A stretch of 64,000 nucleotides of DNA. It comes from CAVRQM01 sp965246915 (GTDB taxonomy: Bacteria > Pseudomonadota > Alphaproteobacteria > Acetobacterales > Acetobacteraceae). Position 1 is the first letter of the stretch. The number at the start of each line of letters is the position of its first letter. A program made the translations under genes and the position numbers. The notes beneath the pieces were generated by a model. That model ran no database searches. It saw only the letters and a list, made by a program, of their open reading frames with translations, and had not been told where the DNA came from. Below, piece after piece: positions 1 to 8,407 of this stretch. The DNA lies in assembly GCA_965246915.1 (NCBI GenBank), contig CBDFGB010000004.1:62001-126000 (forward strand). The letters are read 5' to 3'.

Positions 1-292
1 GCTTCCGCTCGGTCGCCAAGCCCCGCATCGTCGCGCGGATGAACCCATCGCGCCCCGGTGCCACGCGGCCGATGGTCTGACCGGTTACCCCGTCGGTGAC
101 GAGGATTGCGCCATCGTCCTGATCGGCGAAGCGCAACTCGCGGCTCGTCACGGTGGCCGCGAAGTCGTGAGCCGGTTTGTAGCCTGCGAGCCGCGCGCCG
201 GCGACACCCAGCACCGTCACGAGAATGAGGGCCGCAAACCCAAGAAGAAGCGGGCGGGGAATGGCGCTCCCGACCATGCCGTCGCCGCTCAT
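1..292 (-). CDS. puhC: PuhC, photosynthetic complex assembly protein (3' end beyond window)
   Basis: Only the first 97 codons are present; the gene runs off the left edge. The start ATG overlaps the puhB stop as ATGA. The protein has a short cytoplasmic start, one hydrophobic helix (about residues 14-36, PLLLGFAALILVTVLGV) and then a periplasmic part with SRELRFADQDDGAI and GRDGFIRATMRGLATER, which is the usual PuhC pattern (REVRF..D.DG, then NGFVRG..RGL.RER). In Rhodobacter, PuhC helps assemble and organise the reaction centre and LH1. Its place directly after puhA-puhB supports the name. The C-terminal half cannot be judged. Confidence 0.85.
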   Translation of the reverse strand, partial: MSGDGMVGSAIPRPLLLGFAALILVTVLGVAGARLAGYKPAHDFAATVTSRELRFADQDDGAILVTDGVTGQTIGRVAPGRDGFIRATMRGLATERK

Positions 293-978
293 GCCGCGAC
301 CGCCCCGGACGGCGTCCCGGACGATTCCAGCGCCCGATCGGGGGTGGCGAGCGGTGTCACCGAGCCGGCCTGGCCGCCAGTCGCCGCGGCCAGTGCGCGC
401 GACAGTCGCTGCGCCACCATTGCCGCGTCCGGAATGGCGCGCAGCATCGGCTCGGCCCGCGAGAAGCGCCACGGACGCACATGGGGCCAGAGCATGACGT
501 AGGGCACCCGCTCGGCCCGCTCCAACTGTAGAGTCACGTCACCGGTGGTATCGGCATTCAGGTGCAACGCGGCGGTGCTCACCATCGTGAACGGAATATT
601 GAGCGCCTTCGACAGCGCGACGCCATAACGGACCACCAAGCGGCGATCGGTGATCGAGTAGACCGTGGTGCGCGAGGCGAGCCAGGCGAACAGCACGATC
701 AATCCTAGAGCCGCGAGCGACACGCCGACCAGCGGCAGCACCGTGGCCGCGAGCGCGGCCGCATCGCCGGTCCAGGATGTCGCGCCCCGGATCGCCACCA
801 ACAGCAGAAAATAGCAGGCGAACTCACGCACGTGCAGCGACCGCGCGAGCGCCCGCCAATCCGGCGCGCCCTGCCACAACAGGGTTTCGCCGGAGGGCAG
901 CTTGCCGGGAAGACCGGGGAGGCTCTCTTCCTCATGCTCCGCCAGTGACTGCCGGCTCTCACCGTGGCGCCGACTCAT
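289..978 (-). CDS. puhB: PuhB, photosynthetic complex assembly protein
   Basis: 229-residue membrane protein. After a polar N-terminus with LPSGETLLWQGAPDWRAL (the PH-like entry motif of PuhB) there are two hydrophobic stretches at about residues 53-70 and 77-105, then a soluble part with YSITDRRLVVRYGVAL and LPF-type residues typical of bacterial PH-like folds. PuhB is a membrane assembly factor for the reaction centre in purple bacteria. The ATG overlaps the puhA stop by four bases, and the stop overlaps the puhC start, so it is probably translated by coupling with puhA. Family assignment rests on the sequence pattern plus position between puhA and puhC. Confidence 0.88.
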   Translation of the reverse strand: MSRRHGESRQSLAEHEEESLPGLPGKLPSGETLLWQGAPDWRALARSLHVREFACYFLLLVAIRGATSWTGDAAALAATVLPLVGVSLAALGLIVLFAWLASRTTVYSITDRRLVVRYGVALSKALNIPFTMVSTAALHLNADTTGDVTLQLERAERVPYVMLWPHVRPWRFSRAEPMLRAIPDAAMVAQRLSRALAAATGGQAGSVTPLATPDRALESSGTPSGAVAA

Positions 979-1754
979 ATCAGCGGCTCCAGACGTGAAG
1001 GCGTGGCATAAAGGTTGCCGCCGCCGACATACCCGACGATCCGATCCTCCTCTCGCATGGTCATCGTGTCCGTCGAGTAGAGCTTCGGTATGCCGGGAAA
1101 CTGCTTCGCTGCGAGCGAGCGGACCATGACCTTCCGCTGACGGCGGTTTACCTTCACGAGGGTCATCGGGACCAGCCGCCGCCCCACCCCGCCCGCGGCG
1201 GTCACGTCGACCTCGACGTAGCGAACGATCGTCTCCGACCGGTCGACCCAGACGTCGGTGACCACGCCGGCCTTCTTGTCGTCGCAGCCGAACACCTCCA
1301 TGCCGCGAGGATCGGGATCTTCGGCAGCCAGGAAGTAGCCGGGGGCGGACCGCATGGGCACGATCTTCGGCACGCCGTCGTCAAAGGTCACTTCTGGATG
1401 CTCGGCGCGCTTGCACCACGCGGCGGGGCCGACGCCATCGGCCAACGGATTGCCGATCGGGCTCAGCGGCGCACCCGCCCAGGTCTCCGTCGCTCGGGCA
1501 TTGACCGTCTCGAGCGGCTCCGGGCGCGGGGCTCGCACGTTGGGACCATGCGCCATGACGAAAGTCTTCGGCGACGGGATCGGGGGGAAGCCCTCGACCC
1601 GGGCGCCCGGCACGCGCTCGGATTCCATCGGGAAGCCTTCCCGCTTGTCCTCAGTCCGGATGTAGAAGATCAGGCCCGCGAAGAAGATCCAGAACCCGTA
1701 GAGGGTCATCTGGGCGACATCCATGTAGCTGGTGATGCTGCCATACGTGCTCAT
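975..1754 (-). CDS. puhA: Photosynthetic reaction centre H subunit
   Basis: 259 residues, the normal length for PuhA. One N-terminal transmembrane helix (about residues 12-31, ending FYIRTEDKREGFP) is followed by the cytoplasmic PRC-barrel domain with CDDKKAGVVTDVWVDRSE and RYVEVDV. The Glu in RYVEV corresponds to Glu H173 of Rhodobacter sphaeroides, which takes part in proton delivery to QB. The C-terminus LYATPSRLEPLI is typical. A longer open frame extends upstream to 2015, but the ATG at 1754 overlaps the lhaA stop (ATGA) and gives the correct N-terminus MSTYGSITSYMDVAQ. It caps the L/M core on the cytoplasmic face; the puf genes are not in this window. Confidence 0.97.
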   Translation of the reverse strand: MSTYGSITSYMDVAQMTLYGFWIFFAGLIFYIRTEDKREGFPMESERVPGARVEGFPPIPSPKTFVMAHGPNVRAPRPEPLETVNARATETWAGAPLSPIGNPLADGVGPAAWCKRAEHPEVTFDDGVPKIVPMRSAPGYFLAAEDPDPRGMEVFGCDDKKAGVVTDVWVDRSETIVRYVEVDVTAAGGVGRRLVPMTLVKVNRRQRKVMVRSLAAKQFPGIPKLYSTDTMTMREEDRIVGYVGGGNLYATPSRLEPLI

Positions 1755-3208
1755 GGGGACACCTCGCCTGAGTATCTTGAGAGTTCGGGGTAGCGGGGAA
1801 GCTCGGAGAGCCCGAGCGCGGGAAAATCGGACAGCCGGCGGCGCGGCCGGACCAGTGGTCCGAGCGCGATCAGCGTGGCGAAAAGCAATGCGATTTCGAT
1901 GTGGTAGACGACGCCATATCCGGCCGCAGGCTCCTGGAATGCCGGACCCAACGCGCCGCCCGCGCCGATCGCGGTCACGCCGTCGCGGATGAGCCCGCCC
2001 AGGGCGACCGCGCAACCGGCGGCGGTCGCCTGCACCGCGCCCCAGACGCCGAACGCGAGCCCGCTTTGGTCCCCCTCCGCCAGCGCCATGAACGCGGTCA
2101 GCGTGCCGACCGCAAACAGCCCGCCGCCCAGGCCGATCAGCAACGTGCCGAGGCCGAACAACACCGCCGAGCCGGTCGGCGCGGCCAGGATGACGGCGGC
2201 GAACGCGAACAGCCCGGCGACCGCGCCCGCGCCCGCGATACGATACGGATCAGCATGATGAAACAAGGCGCGCGCCGCCAGGGCGAAGCCGCAGATCCCG
2301 CCCACCGCCAGGGCTGCCGTCAGCGTGGTCGTCTGACCGACGCTGAGATGCAGGATCTGCCCGCCATAGGGCTCGAGCAGAATGTCCTCCATGCTGAACG
2401 CCGCGGTGCCCAGGCCGACGGCCACCAGCCGCCGCGTGGCGTGACGATCCCGCGACAGGACCTTCCAGGCGTCCCGGAACCGAGGTTGCGGGGCAGAGCG
2501 GCGGCCAGGATCGCGGGCCTCCTGCTTCCACAGCGCGATCATGTTCAGCGCCATGGTGGCCAGCGCCGCGCCCTGCACGACCTGAATGAGGCGGAGCTGG
2601 CTGAATTGGTGCAACAGCGCGCCGAACACCACAGCGCTTACCACCATGCCGGCCAACAGCATGACGCACAGCAGCACCACCACTTTCGGCTGCGACTCCT
2701 TAGGCGCGATATCGGTGGCGAGCGCGAGACCGACCGTCTGCGTGGTGTGCAGCCCGGCACCGATCAGCAGGAACGCCAGCGCCGCGCCAATCTGGCCGTA
2801 GACCACCGGCCCGTTGGTGTCGCCCGAGAGCACGATGAGCGCGAACGGCATGATCGCCAATCCGCCGAACTGCAGGAGCGTGCCCATCCACATATACGGC
2901 ACGCGCCGCCAGCCGAGAACGGAACGGTGCGTGTCGGACTTGAAGCCGATCAGAGCGCGCAACGGTGCGAACACCAGGGGCAGCGAGACCATCACCGCGA
3001 CCAGCCAGGCCGGCACCGCGAGTTCGACGATCATCACGCGGTTGAGGGTGCCGATCAGCAGGACCACCGCCATGCCCACCGAGACCTGGAACAGCGACAG
3101 CCGTAACAGACGGCCGAGCGGCAACTCCTGCGTGGCCGCATCGGCGAACGGCAGGAAGCGCGGGCCAAGCCGCGTCCACTGCCGCGCGAGCGAGGCGGCG
3201 ACGCTCAT
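1751..3208 (-). CDS. lhaA: LhaA, PucC-family light-harvesting 1 assembly protein (MFS)
   Basis: 485-residue, 12-helix major facilitator protein of the bacteriochlorophyll delivery (PucC/LhaA/Bch2) family. Family marks are RALIGFKSDTHRSVLGWRRVPYMWMGTLLQFGG after helix 2, SMEDILLEPYGGQILHLSVGQTT in the middle and GAVQATAAGCAVALGG near the C-terminus. In Rhodobacter LhaA is needed for LH1 assembly, probably by handling bacteriochlorophyll at the membrane. It lies immediately upstream of puhA, as in most purple bacteria, with four-base overlaps to bchM and puhA. This is the only PucC-family gene in the window. Confidence 0.92.
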   Translation of the reverse strand: MSVAASLARQWTRLGPRFLPFADAATQELPLGRLLRLSLFQVSVGMAVVLLIGTLNRVMIVELAVPAWLVAVMVSLPLVFAPLRALIGFKSDTHRSVLGWRRVPYMWMGTLLQFGGLAIMPFALIVLSGDTNGPVVYGQIGAALAFLLIGAGLHTTQTVGLALATDIAPKESQPKVVVLLCVMLLAGMVVSAVVFGALLHQFSQLRLIQVVQGAALATMALNMIALWKQEARDPGRRSAPQPRFRDAWKVLSRDRHATRRLVAVGLGTAAFSMEDILLEPYGGQILHLSVGQTTTLTAALAVGGICGFALAARALFHHADPYRIAGAGAVAGLFAFAAVILAAPTGSAVLFGLGTLLIGLGGGLFAVGTLTAFMALAEGDQSGLAFGVWGAVQATAAGCAVALGGLIRDGVTAIGAGGALGPAFQEPAAGYGVVYHIEIALLFATLIALGPLVRPRRRLSDFPALGLSELPRYPELSRYSGEVSP

Positions 3209-3906
3209 CGCGCCACAAGCTCCAGTGCCTGGGAGGTGTAGAACCCGCCGCTGACCCGCCCGGTCCGGCCGCGCGCGAAGCCGGCAAGTGTTGCATCGAG
3301 ACGGTCCTGCAGGCGCGCCACCGGGTGCGGCACGATCGCCGGGGCGCGGTCGCCGCGCGGGAACAATTTCCCGACCGCGTGCATCACGGCCAAGGCCGGC
3401 GTGCGTGGCGCGTAGGTAAACACGATGCTGCGTTCGGCCAGCGCGGACAGGCCCGCCACCACGCGCACCGCGTCATCGAGCGTGTAGTGGATGACGGAAT
3501 CCATCGCGACCACATGGTCGAACATGCCGAGCGCCGGATCGAGCATGTCTCCGACACGAAAGTCGATCGTGCCGGATCCGGTCGTGCCGGCCGCCCGATC
3601 CGCGGCCAGACCGACGAGCGTCGGCGAGAGATCGATCGCCACCACATGCGCGCCGCGCCGCGCCGCCTCGACCGCCAGCGCCCCGGTGCCGCACCCGGCG
3701 TCGAGCACGCGCCGCCCCGAAAGATCTTCGGGCAGCCAGGACAACAGGGTGGCGCGCATCGCCTCGCGCCCCGCGCGCACGCTGGAGCGAATGCGGCCGA
3801 GCGGGGCGTCCGATGTCAGCCGCGCCCAGGCGGCGGCCGCCGTGCGGTCGAAGTATTCCTCCAGTTTGTCGCGCTGGGTGGCATAGGTCGCGGCGGCACT
3901 CATCAA
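3205..3906 (-). CDS. bchM: Magnesium-protoporphyrin IX methyltransferase
   Basis: 233 residues. SAM-dependent class I methyltransferase that esterifies the C13 propionate of Mg-protoporphyrin IX, the step after magnesium chelation. Motif I VLDAGCGTGALAVEAARRG (about residues 66-84) and the following acidic residue in VVAIDLS bind SAM; FDHVVAMDSVIHY is the motif IV region. The YFDRTAAAAWARLTSD N-terminus and the IRSSVRAGREAMR stretch are characteristic of BchM. ATGA overlaps tie it to bchL upstream and lhaA downstream. Confidence 0.95.
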   Translation of the reverse strand: MMSAAATYATQRDKLEEYFDRTAAAAWARLTSDAPLGRIRSSVRAGREAMRATLLSWLPEDLSGRRVLDAGCGTGALAVEAARRGAHVVAIDLSPTLVGLAADRAAGTTGSGTIDFRVGDMLDPALGMFDHVVAMDSVIHYTLDDAVRVVAGLSALAERSIVFTYAPRTPALAVMHAVGKLFPRGDRAPAIVPHPVARLQDRLDATLAGFARGRTGRVSGGFYTSQALELVAR

Positions 3907-4787
3907 TCGAAGCCCAGCAGATCGAAGATGTCGCGGTCCTTGAGGGGGACGCCGGTGACCGGCTCGGACTCAATCCACAGCGCCGCGGCAAGACGCAAAT
4001 ACTCGTTCTGCACGGCTTCGAGTTCCGGCGAGGGCTCCATCTCGAACAGAGTGGACTTCTTCAGCCGCGAGCGGCGGATCACATCCAGATCGGGGAAGTG
4101 CGCGAGAAGGTTCAGGCCAGCCGCCGCGTTGTATTTCTCGATCTGGTCGGTCGCCTTGCTGCGATTGGCGATCACGCCGCCGAGCCGGACGTCATAGTTC
4201 TTCGCCTTGGCGGCGATGGCCGCGACGATGCGGTTCATCGCAAAGATGGAGTCGAAATCGTTGGCAGCCACGATCAACGCCCGGTCAGCATGTTGCAACG
4301 GTGCCGCGAAGCCGCCGCACACCACGTCGCCCAGCACGTCGAAGATCACCACGTCGGTGTCGTCGAGCAGGTGATGCTCCTTCAGCAGCTTGACCGTCTG
4401 CCCGACGACGTAGCCGCCGCACCCGGTGCCGGCCGGCGGCCCACCCGCCTCGACGCACATCACCCCGTTGTAGCCGGGAAACACGTAATCCTCGGCGCGC
4501 AGCTCCTCGGGGTGGAAATCGACCGTCTGCAGCACGTCGATCACCGTGGGGATCAGCGACTTGGTCAGGGTGAAGGTGCTGTCATGCTTCGGGTCGCAGC
4601 CGATCTGCAGGACGCGCTTGCCGAGCTTGCTGAACGCCACCGACAGGTTCGACGAGGTCGTGCTCTTGCCGATGCCGCCCTTGCCGTAGACCGCGAAGAC
4701 CTTGGCGCCCTCGATCTTGAGCGACTGCTCCATGCGGACCTGGACGCTGCCTTCGCCGTCCCCGCGCGCCTTGACGATCGCGTTCAT
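3903..4787 (-). CDS. bchL: Protochlorophyllide reductase iron protein (DPOR L subunit)
   Basis: 294 residues, NifH-like ATPase that delivers electrons to BchN-BchB for light-independent reduction of protochlorophyllide. The P-loop VYGKGGIGKSTTSSN lies at about residues 34-48. The two cysteines that would bridge the subunit-shared 4Fe-4S cluster are in CVEAGGPPAGTGCGGYV and in LGDVVCGGFAAP. DPOR is oxygen sensitive, so its presence implies pigment synthesis can run in the dark at low oxygen. The start overlaps the bchH stop by four bases. Confidence 0.97.
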   Translation of the reverse strand: MNAIVKARGDGEGSVQVRMEQSLKIEGAKVFAVYGKGGIGKSTTSSNLSVAFSKLGKRVLQIGCDPKHDSTFTLTKSLIPTVIDVLQTVDFHPEELRAEDYVFPGYNGVMCVEAGGPPAGTGCGGYVVGQTVKLLKEHHLLDDTDVVIFDVLGDVVCGGFAAPLQHADRALIVAANDFDSIFAMNRIVAAIAAKAKNYDVRLGGVIANRSKATDQIEKYNAAAGLNLLAHFPDLDVIRRSRLKKSTLFEMEPSPELEAVQNEYLRLAAALWIESEPVTGVPLKDRDIFDLLGFD

Positions 4788-7700
4788 GCCGCCGCTCCCA
4801 TGGTCACACCTTCAAGCCGATCTTCCAGTTCCTCGCCGGCGCGCTGCAACGCGCTCAGCATCGCGCTGTCGGGCGACCAATACTTTCGTTCGTGCGCCTC
4901 GAGAAGTCGATTGGCGATCTTTGCCGACGATGTCGGGTTCAGTTTGGCCAGGCGCTCGCGCATCGCATCGTCCAGCACGAAGGTCTCCGACAGGCGCTGA
5001 TAGACCCACGGATCCACCTTGCCCGTCGTCGCCGACCAGCCAAGCGTGTTGGTGACCTGCGCCTCGATCTGACGCACGCCCTCGAAGCCATGCTCCAAAA
5101 GCGCCTCGTACCATTTCGGGTTCAGCGCCCGTGTCCGCGTCTCGAGCGAGACCTGCTCGGACAGCGTGCGCACCGTGCCGTCGCCCCGCGTCTGGTCGCC
5201 GATGTAGACGGCGGCGGCCTCGCCGCGGTTGCGCTGCACGGCCCGACTGATGCCGCCCAGCGTGTCGAAGTAGTGGTCCACCGTGGTGACGCCAAGCTCG
5301 ATCGAGTCAAGGTTCTGGTAGGCGAGATCGACGTGCGATAGCAAATCGGTCAGCACGGCGTCGTGCCGCGCCGGCTTACCGGTCACGCCGTACGCGAAAC
5401 CCTTGCGCCGTACGAATGCCTCGGCGAGTTCGTCCTCGTCGTTCCAGGCCCCGTTCTCCAGCAATTGGTTGACGTTCGCGCCATACGTGCCATCGGCATT
5501 GCCGAACACCCGCAGCGCGGCCTCTGCCAAAGGAATCTTGTTCGTCGCGGCGCAAGCCAGAGCGTGCTTGCGAATGAAGTTGCGATCGGCCGGCTCGTCG
5601 GCTTGCGCGGCCATCAGCGCCGCCTCGGCAAGCAGTTTGGTCTGCAGCGGCAGCAGGTCACGGAAAATACCCGATAGGGTAATCAAGACATCCACGCGCG
5701 GACGCCCGAGCGCATCGAGCGGGATGAGCTGGGCGCCGCACAAGCGCCCATAGCTGTCGTGGCGCGGCTCGGCGCCCATGAGCCAGAGCGCCTGGGCGAT
5801 CGGTCCACCCTCGGTCTTGAGGTTGTCGGTGCCCCAAAGGACCATTGCCACCGTCTCGGGCAATCCCAAGCCGTCGGCCGCATGACGGGCCAGCAGTCGG
5901 TCTGCCTGTCGCGCGCCGTCCTGCACAGCGAATGCGCTCGGAATACGGAACGGATCGAAGCCATGCAGGTTGCGACCGGTCGGCAGGACCTCCGGTGTGC
6001 GCAGGAAATCGCCACCCGGGGCAGGGCGGAGATAGCCGCCGTCCAGCGCGTGCACCAGCGCGGGCAGCTCGTGGTCCTGCGCGAGCAGCGCGTCGATCGT
6101 TGCACGGCGCGCGGGATCGACGATGCCTGCGGCATCCATCATTTCGGTCCGCGCCTGCGCGTGCGGCGGCTCGCCCACGACATGCAGCCCGTGCGGAATC
6201 AGCGTATACTCGAGGTCCAGCACCGCGCGTCCGAGCGTCAGGATCTCCGCCTCGGCGTCGGCCCAGGCCGGCTCGGTGGGCGCGAGATCGACCGCGGAGG
6301 CCTGCGCCTGGATCAGGCTCGCGAGACTCTCGCGCTGTCCAGCGTCGGCGTCCGGCTCCAGCCCGCGCCAGCGGTCGATGGAGGACTTGAGGTCCAGCAA
6401 GCCGCGATACAGCCCAGCGTGCGTCACCGGCGGTGTCATGTAGCTGACCAGAGTGGCGCCGACCCGGCGCTTTGCCAGGGTTCCTTCCGACGGATTGTTC
6501 GAGGCGTATAAATAATAGTTCGGCAGATCGCCGATCAGCCGATCCGGCCAGCACTTCTCGGACATGCCCGCCTGCTTGCCGGGCATGAATTCCAGCGCGC
6601 CATGGGTGCCGAAATGCAGCACGGCGTGAGCCGAGAAATCCTCCTGCAGCCAGCGATAGAACGCGGCGAAGGCGTGCGTCGGCGCGAACCCGTGCTCGAA
6701 CAGCAACCGCATCGGATCGCCCTCGTAGCCGAAGGCGGGCTGGATGCCGACGAACACGTTGCCCAGCCGCGCGCCAAGCACGAAAATGCTCGTCCCGTCC
6801 GTCTGCAGCCGGCCCGGCGCCGGCCCCCATGTCTTCTCAATCTCGCCCAGCCACTTCTGCCGCCGCACGTGATCATCGACGGATATCTTCGCGGCAACAT
6901 TGGCCACCGTGCCGTGACGCGCCGCATTGCCGACCAGCAGCATCTCGCGCAGCGCGTCGGCGCTCCGTGGCACCTCGACGCCATAGCCCGCATCGCGCAT
7001 CGCCGAGAGCGTGTTGTGCAACGAGGCGAACACCGCGAGATAGGCGGCCGTACCGACACTGCCCGCGTTGGGCGGGAAGTTGAACAGCACGATCCCGACG
7101 CGTCGCTCCGCCCGCTCGCTGCGACGCAGCGCCACCAGCTTGGCGACGCGGGCGGCGAGCGTTGTCGCCCGCTCGGGGTGCGAGGCCATGTCGCGCGCGC
7201 AACTGCGGCCGTCGCACCCGGCACAGCGCTCCTGGCTTTGCGAACGTCCGCAGCGGCCGCCGAACGTCATCGGCCAGGTGCCGCCATCCAATTCGGGAAT
7301 CGCGACCATCATCGTCGCTTCGACCGGCAGCAGACCGCGCGGGTCCGCCTCCCACAGCGCGAGCGTCTGGAATTCGACCGGATGCGCCGCGACATATGGC
7401 ACATCGAGCGAGGCCAGGATGTCCTCGGCGGCTTTCGCATCGTTGTAGGCTGGACCGCCTACGAGCGAGAACCCAGTGAGCGACACCACCGCGTCGACCG
7501 AGGGCACGCCGTCGCGCATGAAATACTTCGTCACCGCCGGACGGCAATCCAGGCCACTTGCGAATGCCGGAATAACTCGTAGTCCCTTTGCCTCCAGCTC
7601 GCCAATCACCCCGTCATAGTGCGCGGAATTGCCCGACAGCACATAGGACCGCATGACCAGCACGCCGACCGTCCCGAACGTGCCGCCTTTCGGGAGCTGA

Positions 7701-8407
7701 TCGAGCCGCTCGGTCACGCGACCCGTGACTTTCGGGTGATAAAGGCCGACATCGGGGTAGCGGATCGGGTCCGCTGTCTTCTGCGTACCGCGCAGCGCGC
7801 GTCGCTCGCCATCGGCGAATCGGTCCACCAGCAATCGCACGAGGTTGCCGATATTTTCTTCCGAGCCTGCCAGCCAGTATTGCAGTGCCAGGAAGTACGC
7901 CCGGACGTCCTGCGCTTTGCCCGGAATGAACCGCAGCATCTGCGGCAGCCGGCGCAGCATCTTAAGCTGCCCCTGCGCGCTCGATCCACTCTTGGTGTTG
8001 CCGCGCAGGCGCTTGAGCATGGCGATCGCGCCGGTGGCACCCGCCGCCATGTCGAACCGTCCGAGGCGGGTCAATTTCACGATCTCGCCAGCCGACATGC
8101 AGCACAGCATGGCGTCGCAATGCGCCCGCCTCGCCTCCAGCGCCGGCAGCACCGCTCTGATGTGATCATCGAGAAACAGCATGGTCGCCACAACGATGTC
8201 GGCGCGCCCGATATCGGCGACGCAGGCACCCAGCGCATCGGAATCCACGCCCCACTCGTCAGCCGCGTGCAGCACTAGCTCCAAGCCTGGGATATCACGG
8301 CGCAGCCGATCCTCGGCGCGCGCCGCCGCACCGGCGAGGTGACTGTCCATCGTCACCACGACGACACGAATAGGCGTGCTGTCAGCGGCCGAAATGGGCT
8401 TTGGCAT
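4784..8407 (-). CDS. bchH: Magnesium chelatase subunit H
   Basis: 1207 residues, the usual size of the porphyrin-binding catalytic subunit that inserts Mg2+ into protoporphyrin IX with the BchI-BchD ATPase (genes not in this window). CobN/Mg-chelatase family features are VLHFGTHGALEFMPGKQAGMS in the middle and NNPSEGTLAKRRVGATLVSYMTPP after it, and the C-terminal IELGVTTVDHYFDTLGGISRAV block. A cysteine group CGRSQSQERCAGCDGRSC near residue 395 could carry an iron-sulphur centre, as proposed for some BchH proteins; that is inference. The start overlaps the bchB 3' end by 26 bases. Confidence 0.97.
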   Translation of the reverse strand: MPKPISAADSTPIRVVVVTMDSHLAGAAARAEDRLRRDIPGLELVLHAADEWGVDSDALGACVADIGRADIVVATMLFLDDHIRAVLPALEARRAHCDAMLCCMSAGEIVKLTRLGRFDMAAGATGAIAMLKRLRGNTKSGSSAQGQLKMLRRLPQMLRFIPGKAQDVRAYFLALQYWLAGSEENIGNLVRLLVDRFADGERRALRGTQKTADPIRYPDVGLYHPKVTGRVTERLDQLPKGGTFGTVGVLVMRSYVLSGNSAHYDGVIGELEAKGLRVIPAFASGLDCRPAVTKYFMRDGVPSVDAVVSLTGFSLVGGPAYNDAKAAEDILASLDVPYVAAHPVEFQTLALWEADPRGLLPVEATMMVAIPELDGGTWPMTFGGRCGRSQSQERCAGCDGRSCARDMASHPERATTLAARVAKLVALRRSERAERRVGIVLFNFPPNAGSVGTAAYLAVFASLHNTLSAMRDAGYGVEVPRSADALREMLLVGNAARHGTVANVAAKISVDDHVRRQKWLGEIEKTWGPAPGRLQTDGTSIFVLGARLGNVFVGIQPAFGYEGDPMRLLFEHGFAPTHAFAAFYRWLQEDFSAHAVLHFGTHGALEFMPGKQAGMSEKCWPDRLIGDLPNYYLYASNNPSEGTLAKRRVGATLVSYMTPPVTHAGLYRGLLDLKSSIDRWRGLEPDADAGQRESLASLIQAQASAVDLAPTEPAWADAEAEILTLGRAVLDLEYTLIPHGLHVVGEPPHAQARTEMMDAAGIVDPARRATIDALLAQDHELPALVHALDGGYLRPAPGGDFLRTPEVLPTGRNLHGFDPFRIPSAFAVQDGARQADRLLARHAADGLGLPETVAMVLWGTDNLKTEGGPIAQALWLMGAEPRHDSYGRLCGAQLIPLDALGRPRVDVLITLSGIFRDLLPLQTKLLAEAALMAAQADEPADRNFIRKHALACAATNKIPLAEAALRVFGNADGTYGANVNQLLENGAWNDEDELAEAFVRRKGFAYGVTGKPARHDAVLTDLLSHVDLAYQNLDSIELGVTTVDHYFDTLGGISRAVQRNRGEAAAVYIGDQTRGDGTVRTLSEQVSLETRTRALNPKWYEALLEHGFEGVRQIEAQVTNTLGWSATTGKVDPWVYQRLSETFVLDDAMRERLAKLNPTSSAKIANRLLEAHERKYWSPDSAMLSALQRAGEELEDRLEGVTMGAAA

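Noticed and set aside
1901..3106. 401-residue rightward frame opposite lhaA
   Set aside because: Composition dominated by Arg, Gln, His and Asp with no hydrophobic core, as expected for the complement of a membrane-protein gene.
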